DNA from: Lobosporangium transversale
Lineage: Eukaryota > Mortierellomycota > Mortierellomycetes > Mortierellales > Mortierellaceae
Direction of reading: 5' to 3'
Assembly (NCBI RefSeq): GCF_002105155.1
Contig: NW_019028981.1
Span: 248,001 to 312,000, forward strand
DNA length: 64,000 nucleotides
Made by a program: the position numbers and the translations under genes. Positions 21,991 through 34,699 of this stretch are shown here, piece by piece (positions within the stretch are counted from its first letter, which is position 1; each line of letters starts with the position of its first letter). Below the pieces are notes generated by a model that searched no databases, was not told the origin of the DNA, and saw only the letters and a list, made by a program, of their open reading frames with translations.

Positions 21991-24515
21991 TCACAAGTCA
22001 TCAACTGTCAAAACGCTAGAACTGCTCAACACGATAGTTGCAGGCCTTCCTTTCGTTATTGGTATCGTCGAAGCAGCCGTAGAGTTATTGGTCATGGTGG
22101 ATGTAATCACTGGCAAAGGCCCAAATGCCATCCGTCTCTGCTGCAATTCTGCTGTCGAAAATTTAAAGGGTACAGGCTTTGTAACAGGTCGACGCAATTT
22201 TGGTTTAGGGATAAATGATCTTGGCCTGTCCTTTGTTGTCACCACCGCTTCCCTTGATGCAGTAGATGTCCCTATGGGCTTTGTTATCGCTGTAGCTGCA
22301 ATAGCTGCAACCTTGGTGGAGGTAGCATCCTCTGTACGTAGAGGCGGTCCTTTGATCGTCCCTAGTTTCATTCCAGCACGAGTTTGGCCTACAGTTGGTA
22401 CCGTTAAAGGGCCAAACTTTATAGCCGCAGTTGAAATGGTAGACTGCCCATCTCGGTGAATCCCTACTTCGATGCATTCGTATCCAGTTTGAGATTGGGA
22501 TTGGTGTGGGGGTTGATGGTGGGAGGCAGCATTCGAGCTGGCGGTAGTTGTGGTCGACATTTTCCCAGTTCCTGTGTATGGATTAGTCAACTTTTTCAGT
22601 TTCGTTGCAGCCGCACTGTTCATGACCGATGCCTTAGTTATTTTATTTTCTGTTACCACGTTTCGGACTCTTCGTTTGCTGAATTTTGGTGATCTGGAAA
22701 CTGTTAGGGGTTTTTTAGGGATACGAGGCACACCTAAATCCCCCGCACTTGTAAACACCTTAGGGTTCAGGGGCCTTGCTTTGAAGGAAGGTAAGCGGCG
22801 TGATCGGAGAACATCACGCTCATGAGAAGAAGGCACTTTATAGGGCGAGAGGCGATGTTTTGGGCTGGTAGGTGGCGAGAGTGATGCAATAAGGTTTGGC
22901 ATCTGATACTTAGTCCGTCCAGAGTCCTACGAATGAGCCGAAGTCCACAAAATAAAAGTTAATAATGTTGGTGCTACTGCCAGTTTAAAAGAGAAGAAGA
23001 AGAAAATAATAATAAAAGTAATAATAAAAGCCATGCAGAGGACGTATTTACCATCCACAATGCTGACCGAAGATCAAATGGAGCGGTCTTTTTACTATCG
23101 GATAAAGTGGTCGCTCTAGTCTCTTCGAGTTCCATATCCATTGTCAATGGCTTTAGTAGGTCAGATTCATTTGGGTCTGCCCTGGGTTGCACGCAGGTGG
23201 ATCCGGCGTTCAAGGTGATAGGATGGGGTTGTGCAATAATATCACTGAGAGTAGACGTGGATGACGTTGCATTAATGGATTTATCACTTGTTCTAGCCTT
23301 TGATGGTATCCTGGGTTCCGACGACCCTGAAAAATCAAGAACGCTATTATGAGAGTATGTCCCTGTCGGTGATGAAAAATGAGTTGCTTCTGCCGCCGTA
23401 GCCTCCACTAATCCTGGCATTGATACTGACGTTAGCGTTGCTGACACAGAGGACTGAACCGATGAAGAAGCGTTGATGCATCTGGACGTTGATGGCTTCA
23501 ACATTGGTTTGAAAATAAATGTCCTTGTTGAAGTAATTGCAGCATCTTTTGGCTGACCTTTGCGTTTCATCAATCTCGCATTCTCTCCTATTGAGTGGGA
23601 GGTAACTGAGCTTGGAGTGTTGCTAATGTTAGAGGCTGTTGTCACGGCTTTATAGTTACTAAGCTTGTAAAAGATGGATTTTGGTGAGGATGATGCGTGT
23701 TGCATGATAGATTTTCGTGCAAAAGCCAGGATAGTTGGACTGACGGGAAACACCTCTTCAGCATCCCCCACTTTTATTTCCGTCCGCTCCACCTCTTCGC
23801 CCTCGGTCTCCAGATTCTGATCATGTTCTTGTTCTTGTTCTTGTTTCTGTCCAAGTTCCAGGCTTTGTTCCTGTTCCAGTTCCAGTCTCTGTTCCTGTTC
23901 TTGTCTCTGTCTCTGTTCCTGTTCCTGTTCCTGTTCCTGCCCCTGTTCCTGTCCCTGCTCATAAATTTCGTGTTGTCCTCCTTCCTCGAATTCATTTCGG
24001 ATCTCTGCTTCCAATAATTGGCCAAGCCCCATACTTGTACTCATCCCTTGCATGATAAAGTCGTAGTACTCACGACCAGGTGGTACTTTTGGTGTTGTTC
24101 TAGTATTTGGCTCTTGTTCCCTATGAATAATAGCTCCTATATTGCTTTCTTTTTCGGCAGTCGAAAACAATGGTAAAAGTTGTGCCTGGTGCACTTCATT
24201 TGGAGCAGGTGCTGATTGTGTTGCATCTTGAGTGAAAGATTGTCCCGGAATTGACAGTAATGACTCCGTGGTAGACGCGGTATGGGTAGGAATATAATTG
24301 ACGCTATTGATATTATTAGAAGGCAAAACCCTCGTCAAAACCAAGCGCCGAGGCTTGGTTGAAGCGGTTGTGCCACCGCGCGTCGGGAACAGGGTACTGC
24401 CGCGATTCATGGATGCAGATGAGAATGAACATTCGTTGTCCTTGTCATGGTTGTGTTTGAATAACTTGCGCGCTGGTCGCTCTAGAAATGGATTGTCATC
24501 ATGAATGTTTCCCAT
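21991..24515 (-). CDS. Unrecognised low-complexity protein, 799 aa
   Basis: Two exons, 24515-23052 and 22926-21991, join in phase 0 and encode 799 residues. The protein is Ser/Thr-rich, mostly disordered and has no domain I recognise. Exon 1 holds a Gln/Glu tract of about 50 residues (about 23820-23960) built from a hexanucleotide-like repeat, then an acidic block (EGEEVERTEIKVGDAEEVFP). Exon 2 begins with basic, proline-directed sites (SLSPPTSPKHRLSPYKVPSS, SRSPKFSKRRVRNVV), which look like kinase target sites and a nuclear localisation signal. A regulatory or chromatin-associated role is possible but not shown. The ATG at 24515 starts a plausible acidic/basic N-terminus. Confidence 0.7.
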
Positions 24516-25059
24516 CCTTAGTGGGACTGGCTGAAGAGGCCGGTTGAAGAGACAGTAAGTAGCTACAATGACTTAAGCAATGGAACCGGTGCTGTTAAAT
24601 TATAGACGCTAACTGATTTCTGATGTAGTTGTTGAAAGTGAGCCACTATTCTCCTGATCCCTTAATTGGTACATGTTATGCCACGTGCAGAAAACTCTGC
24701 ACAAGAACTCGTTGCCTGGTGTGGATGCATATTTCAAACGTCCATTCCTCAGTGCATTTAGCATGCTTCCTGGAGCCTAATAGAATTTGAGTGTTTCCTA
24801 AAAAATGAAGAGCTCATCGCCATGGAAGACGGAGCTGCTATGCTTCCAATAGCTCCTTTGGTTTGTTTGATAGAGATATGAAGGCAGATGTGGACAATCT
24901 CAATGGCTACTTTCTATCTCGTGAGCAGCGTATAACAGCGCTCGCACTCTAGAACTGTTTTTTCGTGCTACAACTTACAGCTTTCTGGCGATAGACTGTA
25001 TGTAATTTATATCTATTGTCGAAATGAGATAGTAAAAATGAAGCGGTATTGTAATTTAT
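24516..25059. other. Intergenic, nothing recognised
   Basis: About 540 bp between two minus-strand genes. It should hold the promoter of the 799-residue protein and the 3' end of the LYR gene. No RNA gene, repeat or conserved motif is evident. Confidence 0.4.
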
Positions 25060-25392
25060 TTATTTCTTCTTGGCTGTAGGTTCTTTAAATATACGCTTTA
25101 GCCAAAGGGGATCAACATGCTTCCAGGCTTGGATCATCGCCAAATCTTTCTCTGCATCATGGATCAATTGTTGGATCTTTTCAAGATCACGGTCTTTCTG
25201 GTAGATAGAGATCCCTTCCCGGATGTTATATTGAATTTTGTTCCGGAGGTGGGAAAGTGGATCTCTTTGTATCTCCACCATAGACGTCTTCTTTTTTTCC
25301 ACTGATCGTTGTGTGGCAAGACGAGTGACACGCAAAGCTTTGCGATAGAAGTGAAGTGTAGGCAGGTGTGGTATGACCGAGATACGTGTCAT
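25060..25392 (-). CDS. LYR-motif mitochondrial protein, LYRM9-like
   Basis: A single exon encodes 110 residues. LYR proteins are small basic helical proteins of the mitochondrial matrix that bind acyl carrier protein and assist Fe-S insertion or respiratory complex assembly. Here the motif appears as HFYRKALRVTR, with Phe in place of the first Leu. It is followed by a conserved-looking middle Arg helix (LRNKIQYNIREGISIYQKDR) and a last helix, LEKIQQLIHDAEKDLAMI, which resembles the ERIQQII segment of LYRM9. Length fits the family. It is divergent from ARP4, with only 230 bp between start codons. The exact LYRM subfamily is uncertain. Confidence 0.66.
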   Translation of the reverse strand: MTRISVIPHLPTLHFYRKALRVTRLATQRSVEKKKTSMVEIQRDPLSHLRNKIQYNIREGISIYQKDRDLEKIQQLIHDAEKDLAMIQAWKHVDPLWLKRIFKEPTAKKK

Positions 25393-25622
25393 ATCTCACG
25401 CTCGCCGCCGTCTTTTTCTAGTTCGTTGTGTGTGTGCCCTGGTTTAATAAAAGTGCATTTGTGAAGTGAACATTTGTAAATTGGGTTAATGGATTTAGCG
25501 AAGCAAACTGCGCCACATATATGACGTACTCAAGCCCGTGATCTTGTGCGCGACAGCCATCGACCTATAAAAACGTGGAACATCCCATTCTTGCATGCAC
25601 TCCTCTGACATCTGCGGACATT
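25393..25622. promoter_or_regulatory. Compact bidirectional promoter, LYR gene / ARP4
   Basis: 230 bp separate the two divergent start codons, so both promoters must lie here or overlap the leaders. A CRE/ATF-like tgacgta is at 25522-25528. Its role is inferred only from the sequence. Confidence 0.4.
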
Positions 25623-27051
25623 ATGGGAACCTACGGCGGAGGTATTAATATATAATAACAGGATCGGCATCACCTCCCTATTTCTTTTACGATTCAGTTC
25701 CTTTTTTTTTTATTTTTTTTATCCCTCTTAAAATAAGGATCGAGTCCCAACCGCTAATCCATAAACAACCCATTTTTTCGATCGTCCAAACTTAATAAAA
25801 ATAATAATATAGACGAAGTCGCAGCTCTTGTGCTGTCAGTTGGCCACACATGGACACAGGCTGGATATGCAGGAGAGGATACACCAAAGTCTATTTTCCC
25901 AACCTCGGTTGGCTGGGTCGATTTACCACCTGAGGCTGATAAGGGTGATGATGCTGACAACTCGGAAGATACAACTATGCAGGATGTTTCATCACAACAT
26001 GTAGGAGACGGAGAAAATGGCGGCTCCAACAGTAATAATATCCATAATAAGGATGCTGATGGTGGAGATGTAGCCCCACAACCTGTAGGTGTAGGTGCTG
26101 CATCGACAAAAAAGAAAAAAACTCTACGTGGTAAATACTATGTTGGCGATGGAGAGATCAGTTGCTGGAGGCCTAATATGGAAATCAAGTCACCCATCAA
26201 GGACGGACTCGGTATGAGGGATACTCCTTTTTTCTTTTTTTTTTTTTCGTCGGATCTATGGTTAAAAAAAAAGGGGGGCAATCGTCTGATCTTCGACTTT
26301 TTTCTCTTGCTTTGTCATATTAAATTCACCTATCATCATCTAGTTGAGGACTGGGACGCATTAGAGCAGATCTGGGACCATGCATTCTTGAAAAGGCTTC
26401 GTTGTGACCCTACAGAGCATCCATTGATCATAACGGAGTCAGCATGGAACACGCGTGAGATCCGTGAAAAGTTTACAGAGTTAGCCTTTGAAAAGTACAA
26501 CTTTCCAGCGTTTTTTGTTGCAAAGGATGCTGTCATGACTGCGTAAGTAAAACAGAGGACAGAATGAGAGAAGTAATAGATGGGACATCAACCGATGCAT
26601 GGGTGACTAACTCAATGGGTATATCCATGTTACTATTGTGCATGCTTTATATACTTGTATATCTAGGTTCGCTGCTGGACGTCCACATGCGCTTGTTGTA
26701 GACTCTGGTGGAGATATGACGAGCGTTGTGCCAGTGTATGATGGATATGTCCTTCGTAAGGGAATTATGCGTCAGGCTTTGGGAGGCGATGTTCTTTCAG
26801 AGCAGGTCCTGATGCAGTTTGCTGCTAATAATGTGGACGTTGTTCCTCAGTATCTTGTTGCCAAAAAGACACCAGTGGAACCAGGGCAAAAACCCATTGC
26901 TACCTTGAGAGATCGCCCCGCAACTGCCAGTTTCCACAAAATGATGCAGTACCGTGTTGCTCACGACTTTAAGGAGTCCGTTTGCCAAGCGTCTGAGATG
27001 ACTTATAATGAACAGTAATGTCGATGTTGTTTCTTAATAACGAAGTTCAGG

Positions 27052-27082
<31 letters not shown>

Positions 27083-27469
27083 TATGACCAAGTGTATTAT
27101 TGAATATTTACTGAATCATCCATTTACTTCTTAATATTTTAATTCTTCTTGATCTGTACAGAAACATCAATGGAAGGCCCCAAAAGCCATATGAACTTCC
27201 TGACGGATATAATCTCAACTTTGGAGCCGACAGATTCAAGATTCCAGAGATTATGTTCAACCCCAAGGATTTCTTGAAGAACCCAACACCTGAGCAGGAG
27301 AACTTTATTGGTCTACCCAAGCTCATCTATAACAGTGCACAGTCATGCGACATTGATTTCAGGCCTACGCTTTTTGGCAATGTGGTTCTCACTGGCGGCA
27401 ATACCCTCTTCCCTGGATTTGCGGATCGTCTGCATTGGGAGCTCAATAGCATACCTCATTCGGTAAGTG

Positions 27470-27500
<31 letters not shown>

Positions 27501-27751
27501 TTGATAAACTCTCTTTGAGTGTTGTAAATCCTGTTAAGAACCGCTTTTAATATTTTATATCTCAATGCAATTGATTTGAAAAACAGTACAAAGTCAAGTT
27601 GCATGCACCCGGAAATACTGTGGAACGCAAATGCGGAAGCTGGCTTGGTGGTTCTATTATGGCTTCCTTGGGTACGTTCCACCAGCTTTGGATTTCTCGC
27701 AAGGAATATGACGAGACTGGAGCAAGTATTGTCAACAAGAAATGTGTGTAG
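25623..27751 (+). CDS. ARP4: Actin-related protein 4 (ARP4/BAF53 type)
   Basis: ARP4 is a nuclear actin-related protein shared by NuA4, INO80 and SWR1-type chromatin complexes. Exons are 25623-25641, 25813-26211, 26344-26542, 26667-27014, 27162-27462 and 27587-27751, encoding 476 residues. The 19-nt first exon encodes MGTYGG and splices to [14 protein letters not shown], matching the MxxYGGDEV start of the family. [18 protein letters not shown] is the ARP4 version of the actin nucleotide loop. Later blocks are [35 protein letters not shown] and [14 protein letters not shown] linker of about 75 residues rich in Asp, Asn and Gly (26040s) is a family-typical insertion. It ends NKKCV at the TAG at 27749. 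Confidence 0.93.
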
Positions 27752-27932
27752 AAAATGAGATGTTACTATTCAAGCTGAGTTTGCAATAATTAGGAGTAAT
27801 AAACAAAATCGTTACAAGACGGTTCTTTTTTCTTTTTCTTCTCTTTTTTTATGGTGTACAAGTGCTCTTTTTAGTTTAATTTTATCTTTTCATTATGTAA
27901 AACAATGCGAATAATACAGATAGGAATTGGAT
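27752..27932. other. Short convergent 3' gap
   Basis: Only 181 bp separate the stop codons of the convergent ARP4 and Brix genes, so their 3' UTRs probably overlap. An aataaa lies near 27798 for ARP4. Confidence 0.4.
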
Positions 27933-28406
27933 CTACTCCAGATCATCATCAGTAAAGCCTTCCATTTGATCGTGGTCGTCTCCAGAGTAATCACCTTCAT
28001 CATCATCCGAGAATTGAGGAGCCATGTCGCCCATATCAGAGTAATTATCTGAATCATCATGATACCGTTCCTCCTCATTGCCGTCATCGTCGTCGCTATA
28101 ATCCTCGCTTCCACGTCTCCTCTTGGTTGTCGATGCAATATCGTCATCTTTATCGTCATCATCCCTGTCTTCAGATTTGCGCGGAGCTCCGCCGGTAGCA
28201 ATACGATGTGCCTCCTTTGCTGCTTCCTTTTCCGCCTTCTTCTTGGCCACATTCTCTTCTTGGGCCTTGCGGCGGGCAGCTTTCTCCTGCATCTTCTTTT
28301 CGCGTGCAACCTTCTGAGCCTTGAGCTCTTCAGAAGATCTTTTGACTGCAAGGGGGGGGGTTTTAAAAAAAAAGATATAGTTTGTTAGTAAAGTTTTGAA
28401 GGAAAC

Positions 28407-28457
<51 letters not shown>

Positions 28458-29533
28458 TACTGTAATCATGGTAAAGAACTTCGCCATCGCATAACCCTGC
28501 TTGGATCTTGACAAGTCTCAGCTCCATCCTGGGACCCAATTCTACCAATTTGATCGCACGCTGATCCTGTTTCCTATTATTGCGCCCAACGTAATCTTGG
28601 CCCAATGTAACAGTAGATTCGGGACCGTCTTCTACATCGGATTCTGAAGCGAAAGCGCCACGAAGTACATAGTCTGAGATATCATCGAATCCTTGAAGAT
28701 CGGGAACGTCAGTCGTGATGACTCGTTTAATTGATTTAGAGATGCCGACGGGTTTGACAGAGATATTGTAGTGTCGAAAGTCAATATGTTTAGTCTCACT
28801 GTTGTAGTTGAGGAGGACGACACGACGAGCGTCAGTCAATTGCATGGACTGGATATTGATGGGAGGGAACATATTTTGAAAGACTGTACTCATGAGCTTC
28901 ATCTCCTTTGAATCTCCAAAGTTGTTGAGGACGAGTAGAGGGGCTACATGAAACTCTAAACCGGGCGATTTGGGGGACTTTTGCATTGCAGCAATATCTT
29001 TGGCTAAAGAATAAGTCTTGACTTGAAATGAGAGTGTAGGTCCACGGGGTAAACGTGCGATCCTGAGGTTGGTACCGTGATCTGTCCTGGATAAGATTAC
29101 AAAATGTGTTACACCTAAGGGACCAGCCACAGCCACAAAATCACGAAGACGATTATTTTTACGCTCCTAATAGATCAATAAAAAAAAAAAATCAGATCAA
29201 TCTTTTGAAAAGTATCTACAATCTATTGACAAACGCAATATATATATATTTTTTTGTTGCATACTCGAAGTTTGGTGGCCGTGTTAGGTTCCATGAGTCG
29301 TCTGATATCGCTCACAAGTCCCATGACCGAGTGACCAACTTCTCCTGATCGCATTACAAACGTCTTTGGGATTTTGGGCCCATTGGGGTTCTCTCCCTCT
29401 TCGGCCTTCTTGTGTGTCCTAGTTTTTTTACGCTAATGGTAAATAATGATACAAGGTAAGATAAGAGTCGCGGCCTAACGGACAAGAGAGTTTTAAAAAC
29501 AAACAGACAATGAGTGCTTACACCCTTTCCCAT
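27933..29533 (-). CDS. SSF1: SSF1/Peter Pan family Brix-domain ribosome biogenesis protein
   Basis: This nucleolar factor acts in maturation of the 60S pre-ribosome (27S rRNA processing). Exons are 29533-29522, 29432-29265, 29166-28461 and 28345-27933, encoding 432 residues. Exon 1 encodes MGKG and splices to RKKTRTHKKAEEGENP, the basic family start. The Brix domain includes SFVMRSGEVGHSVMGLVSDI, LRDFVAVAGPLGVTHFVILS and FQNMFPPINIQSMQLTDARR, and ends with VELGPRMELRLVKIQAGLCD. The C-terminal quarter is a Lys/Glu coiled coil followed by an acidic Asp/Ser tail. Length and order fit SSF1/PPAN rather than RPF1, RPF2, IMP4 or BRX1. The third intron holds a T run followed directly by an A run of about 34 nt. 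Confidence 0.92.
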
Positions 29534-31465
29534 GTTGAATGAGTATTATATTGTTTCAGTGAGGTGAATGAAATAAAATGGATAATATACAATGGAGCTG
29601 TCAAAGTCGAGTAAACTCATGAAAAAAAAAAAAAAAAAAAAAGCCTTGTTGATAGATGTGGCTTGTATTTGATTTACCATATTTGTGTTGTGCAATTAAA
29701 GATCATCTGATTATGAATGTGCAATTACAAAAAAGAGTTTCTAAAAAAAAAGGAGCTTCACTGAGCCGCTGTCAACTGGGCCTCTCAATGTGGATCGTGC
29801 TCAATCCTTTGGTTAAGAACGCGTCCAAAGAGATTGGGAATAAAATAAATAAAATATATGTATAAAATCAAGAAAAAAAAAAAAAGCTCTTTAAAAAGCA
29901 TATCCTGAAAGAGGCAATGATCATCAGTTGATTGGCTTGGATCTTTTTTGTCTTTAAGTTGAGGGTTTTTTATACCTTTTTTCCTTTTTCTTTTGTTCCG
30001 ACGTCGTCATGGACAACCTTCAGAGGGTTTTGCCGGTTACATTGATAGTACTTTATCGCAACAAGGTTAGTGCTAGGTGCCCCCTACTGAAAGCATGTAA
30101 CGGAATAGCTTTTTTTATTTCTCCTCTTACTTGAAGTCAATATAGTTTTCAAAAGGTTTGTTTTTTCTGTTCCTGAATGATTACCTCGTATGGTAGCCTG
30201 TTCCTGTTGAGTTCTAAGTGAATACTGTAACAGATTAGGAGTAATATTTATATTGTAGCTATTGAACATGGATATATAGGAGCTTAAAGATGAAAGGCAC
30301 TTTTTTTCTTTTTTTTAATCTGCGTGCGAAGAATCCAATTTCCAAATAATATCATGAAGAAAATAAAAGAAGCTTTTACTTTTTTAGAATTATTCTTTCC
30401 TCCTTTGTCTGCTGTTTATATTTATTCATTCTCTCTGTCTATACCTTAAATACTTTGATTTCATATTAAAAAGAAGGTACATCGGCAAGTCGATCTGTCT
30501 ATGACGCAGTTGTGCAGAGCAACGGCTTACAAAATTGCCCGACTTCGTCCCAAGGGAGAAGGAATACTATATCTGTACTCAATCTTGAATGCATGGTAAC
30601 GTTATTTAACACCTTATACTTTTTTTTTTTTTTTTTTTTTTTTTTTGATGTGGCAGCAGCTGTGGTTGTTGTTGTCATTATTACTATTCATGCAGCGTGC
30701 TCACCATGTTAGCCATGTGGATTTATGTTTAGACATGCTTGGTATTTTGTCCGCATGGAGTAGATGTCCTAAAACAAGCATGTATAACGCGTTGATTGTT
30801 GTTCAATATCATCTCGATGCGGGCATTCAATTAAAAAATAAAATAAAATAAAATAAAATAGATCCTCCACATGCAATTGATGGGTCGACAGGAAGACAAA
30901 GGGAGGAAGAGGGGATTTTACGCCTTGGTGTCTTTCTCTCCTGCCCTTACTTGTGGATATATGCGAGTGCGAGTGATTTGTATTTTGGTTATTCATTCAA
31001 TCTTTTCGTTGGTCCCTGACCACATTTAAACATTGCATCGAAAAATGTATGCTATAAAAAAATATGAGGTGGCCAAAGAGCACAAAAAAGGTTTCAATTG
31101 CCCTGGAGATTATTTTTTTTTGCTTCTTCTTCTTCCTACTGCTTTCTATCTCTCAATCTCTCTTTCTTCCTTTCTCTCTTATTTTATTTTACTTTATTTT
31201 ATCTTCCCTCTCTTCTACTCTCTTTCTTTCTCCTCCTTTTCAACGTTTCATCACGAGCAGCAAAGGACTGTTCCGCTGTCTCTCATCTCGTCTCTGATTC
31301 TCTCTTTTTTTTTTTTTTTTTACGTAGTGCTCCATTGAAAAATTTACATTCAGATCTTCTTGCGAAACGAAACGAAACCCTTTTATCCTTTTGTATTTTA
31401 TAAATTACTACTTTACTACTTTACTACTTTACTACTTCGCCACACTTGATCAGATTCCACTCCTG
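29534..31465. other. 1.9-kb intergenic interval
   Basis: No supported gene. Open stretches here are T-, F- or L-rich low complexity. A runs or T runs lie near 29622 and 30621, and a short aaaat repeat (five units) near 30833-30860. A CT-rich tract at about 31125-31320 precedes the kinase gene and may be part of its promoter. The tract near 31400-31440 repeats ttactac about five times. Confidence 0.45.
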
Positions 31466-31995
31466 ATGGACAAGTACCAGGTACAATGAACACTTCAAAC
31501 AACAATGAACCCTATGATAACAGATACCAGGTTGCAGATTGCAGCAACTAGCTGTTACTAACATGCTTGTCTTTCTTTTTTTTTATTAATATGTTGCCAC
31601 CAGAAAATTGAAAAACTCGGGGAAGGTAAACATAATTGAATTTGAGTTCTGGAGAAAGAAGAGTACAAGACACATTCCATTCCACCTCCAGGAATATTAA
31701 AAAAGAAAGATGGGATGAGTCGTACACAAAAACTATTAAGCACCATCCTTTTACTTTTTTTTTTTTTCTTCCTTCACACTCCAAAATCCCTTTACTTTAA
31801 TTCACGCGTCGAGCTTCCTTTCTTTTCATTGTTCTCATTCGACCCATCACTCTTTTCTTTTTTCTTTTCCTTTGTACCGTTATAACGTTTTGGACAATCG
31901 GTCACACTTCAGTTGTGCAGTGAAGCACTGAAATGGCACAGCCTCCCTTCCAAAAAAGAAATTACCACTTAATACCTAATTCAGCACCGGCAGGA

Positions 31996-32036
<41 letters not shown>

Positions 32037-33057
32037 GACAAAACGACTCAGTGTATCAGAACATCCCATGGAGCAGATACGGACGGCAGACGTATATTGT
32101 ATTCTTTTTTTTTTTTTTTGTTCCTCCTTATTTCAATGTAATAGTTCTGCCCTGACATCAAAAGCAAACAATGGGTCTGGAATGAAAAATATATATATAT
32201 CCATCCTATAGGAACATATGGCATTGTCTACAAAGCTCAGAATCGCGAAACTAACGATGTGGTTGCCCTCAAGCGCATTCGATTGGATAACGAAGAAGAA
32301 GGTGTAAGATACTTTTTTTTTCTATCCATTGATTACAGGGTTCAAAAGAAAAGGCGTGCCCGATAACCTGTTGTTTGAGATGCCGTATAGAGAGATGTGG
32401 AATAATATTAATGCATGTTATTTTATTTTATTTTATTTTCCCTCCTCATTCTATTCTATCTAGGTGCCATGTACAGCGATCCGGGAGATCTCGTTGCTGA
32501 AGGAACTTAAACATCACAACATTGTCAGGTAATGATTTGATTATTTATTATCTATCTTGCGTAAAATACCCGACTCCATCTATCAGGCAACAATCGACTG
32601 GTGCATTGTTATTTCCTTTGGCGCGCGCACACGCGCACGCGCATCACGCCTTTTCCCATCCATCTGCGGTCGCGTCCTTTGTGAATCAATACAACCTCTT
32701 ACATGTACCTTTTTCTTCATCTTCTCTTATTACCTAAATGTAAATTGCAACGCTAACTAATCATCCTATTCTATTCTATCTCCTTTGCATGGAAATAGAT
32801 TGTATGATGTGCTGCATACTGAGAAAAAGCTGACACTTGTGTTTGAATATCTGGATTCTGACTTGAAAAAGTTCTTGGATACCTACAGTGGAGATATCGA
32901 TGTTCTAACAATAAAGGTTAGTCTTACATTTTGCTTTTACACCCATCATCTACCATGGTCCACAATATTCCTGGTTCTTTCCTTTTTCTTTTCTCTTTGT
33001 TTGTTTATTTGTTTGTGTAGGGTTTTTGTATGCGCATGAAAAACCAGAGCGAAGAAG

Positions 33058-33092
<35 letters not shown>

Positions 33093-34699
33093 CTAACCAA
33101 TAAACCCATTGGCCCGGTCTATTTTGCTGTGTGAACGAATCGTTTTAGCAATTGATGTACCAACTGATGAAAGGTGTTGCATACTGCCACGAACATCGCG
33201 TCTTACATCGAGTACGTAACTTTGTTCGTTCAATTCAGTTTATATTGTCTTATTATACGGACCAAGCATTGCATGGCTCTACGAAGGCTCAAAAAAAAAA
33301 AAAAAAAAAAAAAAAAATCGAATGATACAAGATAACTAATTGGCAGGGTGTATATATCCCTCATGTCTTAACGCTTTTGGCTTCTTAGGACTTGAAACCA
33401 CAAAATCTACTTATTAATAAGAAAGGCGATTTGAAACTGGGAGATTTTGGATTGGCACGAGCGTTTGGCATTCCCGTCAGGAGTTATTCACATGAGGTTA
33501 GGATCAACAAGATGATGAGAAAGGAAAGAAAAAACCATCATTTTAAATGAAGTTAAAGCTGGCATTAATGTGAGAGGTTTACTGTGTTTGTTGATAGGTG
33601 GTAACGCTGTGGTATAGAGCGCCCGATGTCTTGATGGGATCGAAGCAATATTCAACATCAATTGACATTTGGTCCGCAGGATGCATCTTTGCAGGTATGG
33701 AACCGCTCATTGGCTCTTTGGTTTTATATGTTATATTTGTATTGCATTGCTCTTTTTCTATTTAAAATAGCCCACGATAAATGCTGCAGTCGATCTACAT
33801 TGCTCCTTCCCCCCTTTTTTTATTATTATTATTTTGCGTGAGAGCTTTGGACACGTTTTCTTCATATTGTTTATCTTGACATATTTTGGATTCTAATATC
33901 CGTTTAACTCTTTAAATTAATTACAGAAATGGCATCAGGGCGACCGCTATTCCCAGGAAGCTCCGTCAGAGATCAACTATTGAAAATTTTTAAGATCTTG
34001 GGAACACCAACAGAGGAAACATGGTCTGGAGTATCACGGTTACCGGACTGGCGACCTGATTTCCCTGTTTATAACCCGATTCCATTGGCAAACTTGGTTC
34101 CGAAACTAGATACCACAGGCATTGATTTACTTTCTGTAAGTGTGTATGCGTGTTTTTTTTGTTTTTTTTTTTTTTTTTTTTTTTTAGCGGAAATTGGACT
34201 TGTTTCATTTGAACTCTTTGCGCACGTTCCTGAATCTGCGTACGTTCGTGGACACAACAGCACCGATTTTCCATGCTGGTTTTTGTATTCATATCTTTTT
34301 TGCATCAATTTAATTTGCTTGGTCCAACAATGAAAAGGCTCTGTTCAGTCTCGTTCCTGCAGTTTTTTATTCGTTCGATTTCTTTAAAAAAAAAATGCTC
34401 AAGGAGGCTCTTTCATTGAATCTAGCCTAAATTCACGTTATGCATGTATGTTTTCTTGCATTCTCTCTTAGCGTTTAATTACTTATAATCCAGACAACAG
34501 GATATCAGCAGCAGCAGCGCTTCTTCGTAAGTTATGGCTTTTTTTTTTTTAACAAACATAAATGGTAATCTAATTGGCTACTTGTTCATAAAAACTAACG
34601 TGGTTGGCTGTATGCTTTTCTCACTTTCTTTCTCTCTGCTCTGCTATAGATCCTTACTTTGATGAGATCCGGAAACGGGAAGGCGCAGGCAGCGTCTAA
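31466..34699 (+). CDS. PHO85: Cyclin-dependent kinase, CDK5/PHO85 type with PCTAIRE motif
   Basis: This is a proline-directed Ser/Thr kinase activated by a cyclin; in yeast Pho85 acts in phosphate signalling, glycogen control and the cell cycle. Eleven exons: 31466-31480, 31604-31625, 32212-32303, 32464-32528, 32799-32916, 33149-33211, 33389-33496, 33598-33694, 33927-34135, 34472-34526 and 34650-34699. They encode 297 residues. The P-loop is [10 protein letters not shown], the catalytic Lys lies in VALKRIRL, and the cyclin-binding helix is [16 protein letters not shown]. The catalytic loop is [10 protein letters not shown], then [20 protein letters not shown] with Ser at the CDK5 Ser159 position, and the substrate site [20 protein letters not shown] and HPYF complete the fold. 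The first two exons are only 15 and 22 nt. An AATAAA lies at 34800. Confidence 0.93.

Noticed and set aside
23697-24017. Plus-strand Leu/Phe-rich frame of 106 codons
   Set aside because: Antisense of the Gln/Glu repeat of the 799-residue protein.
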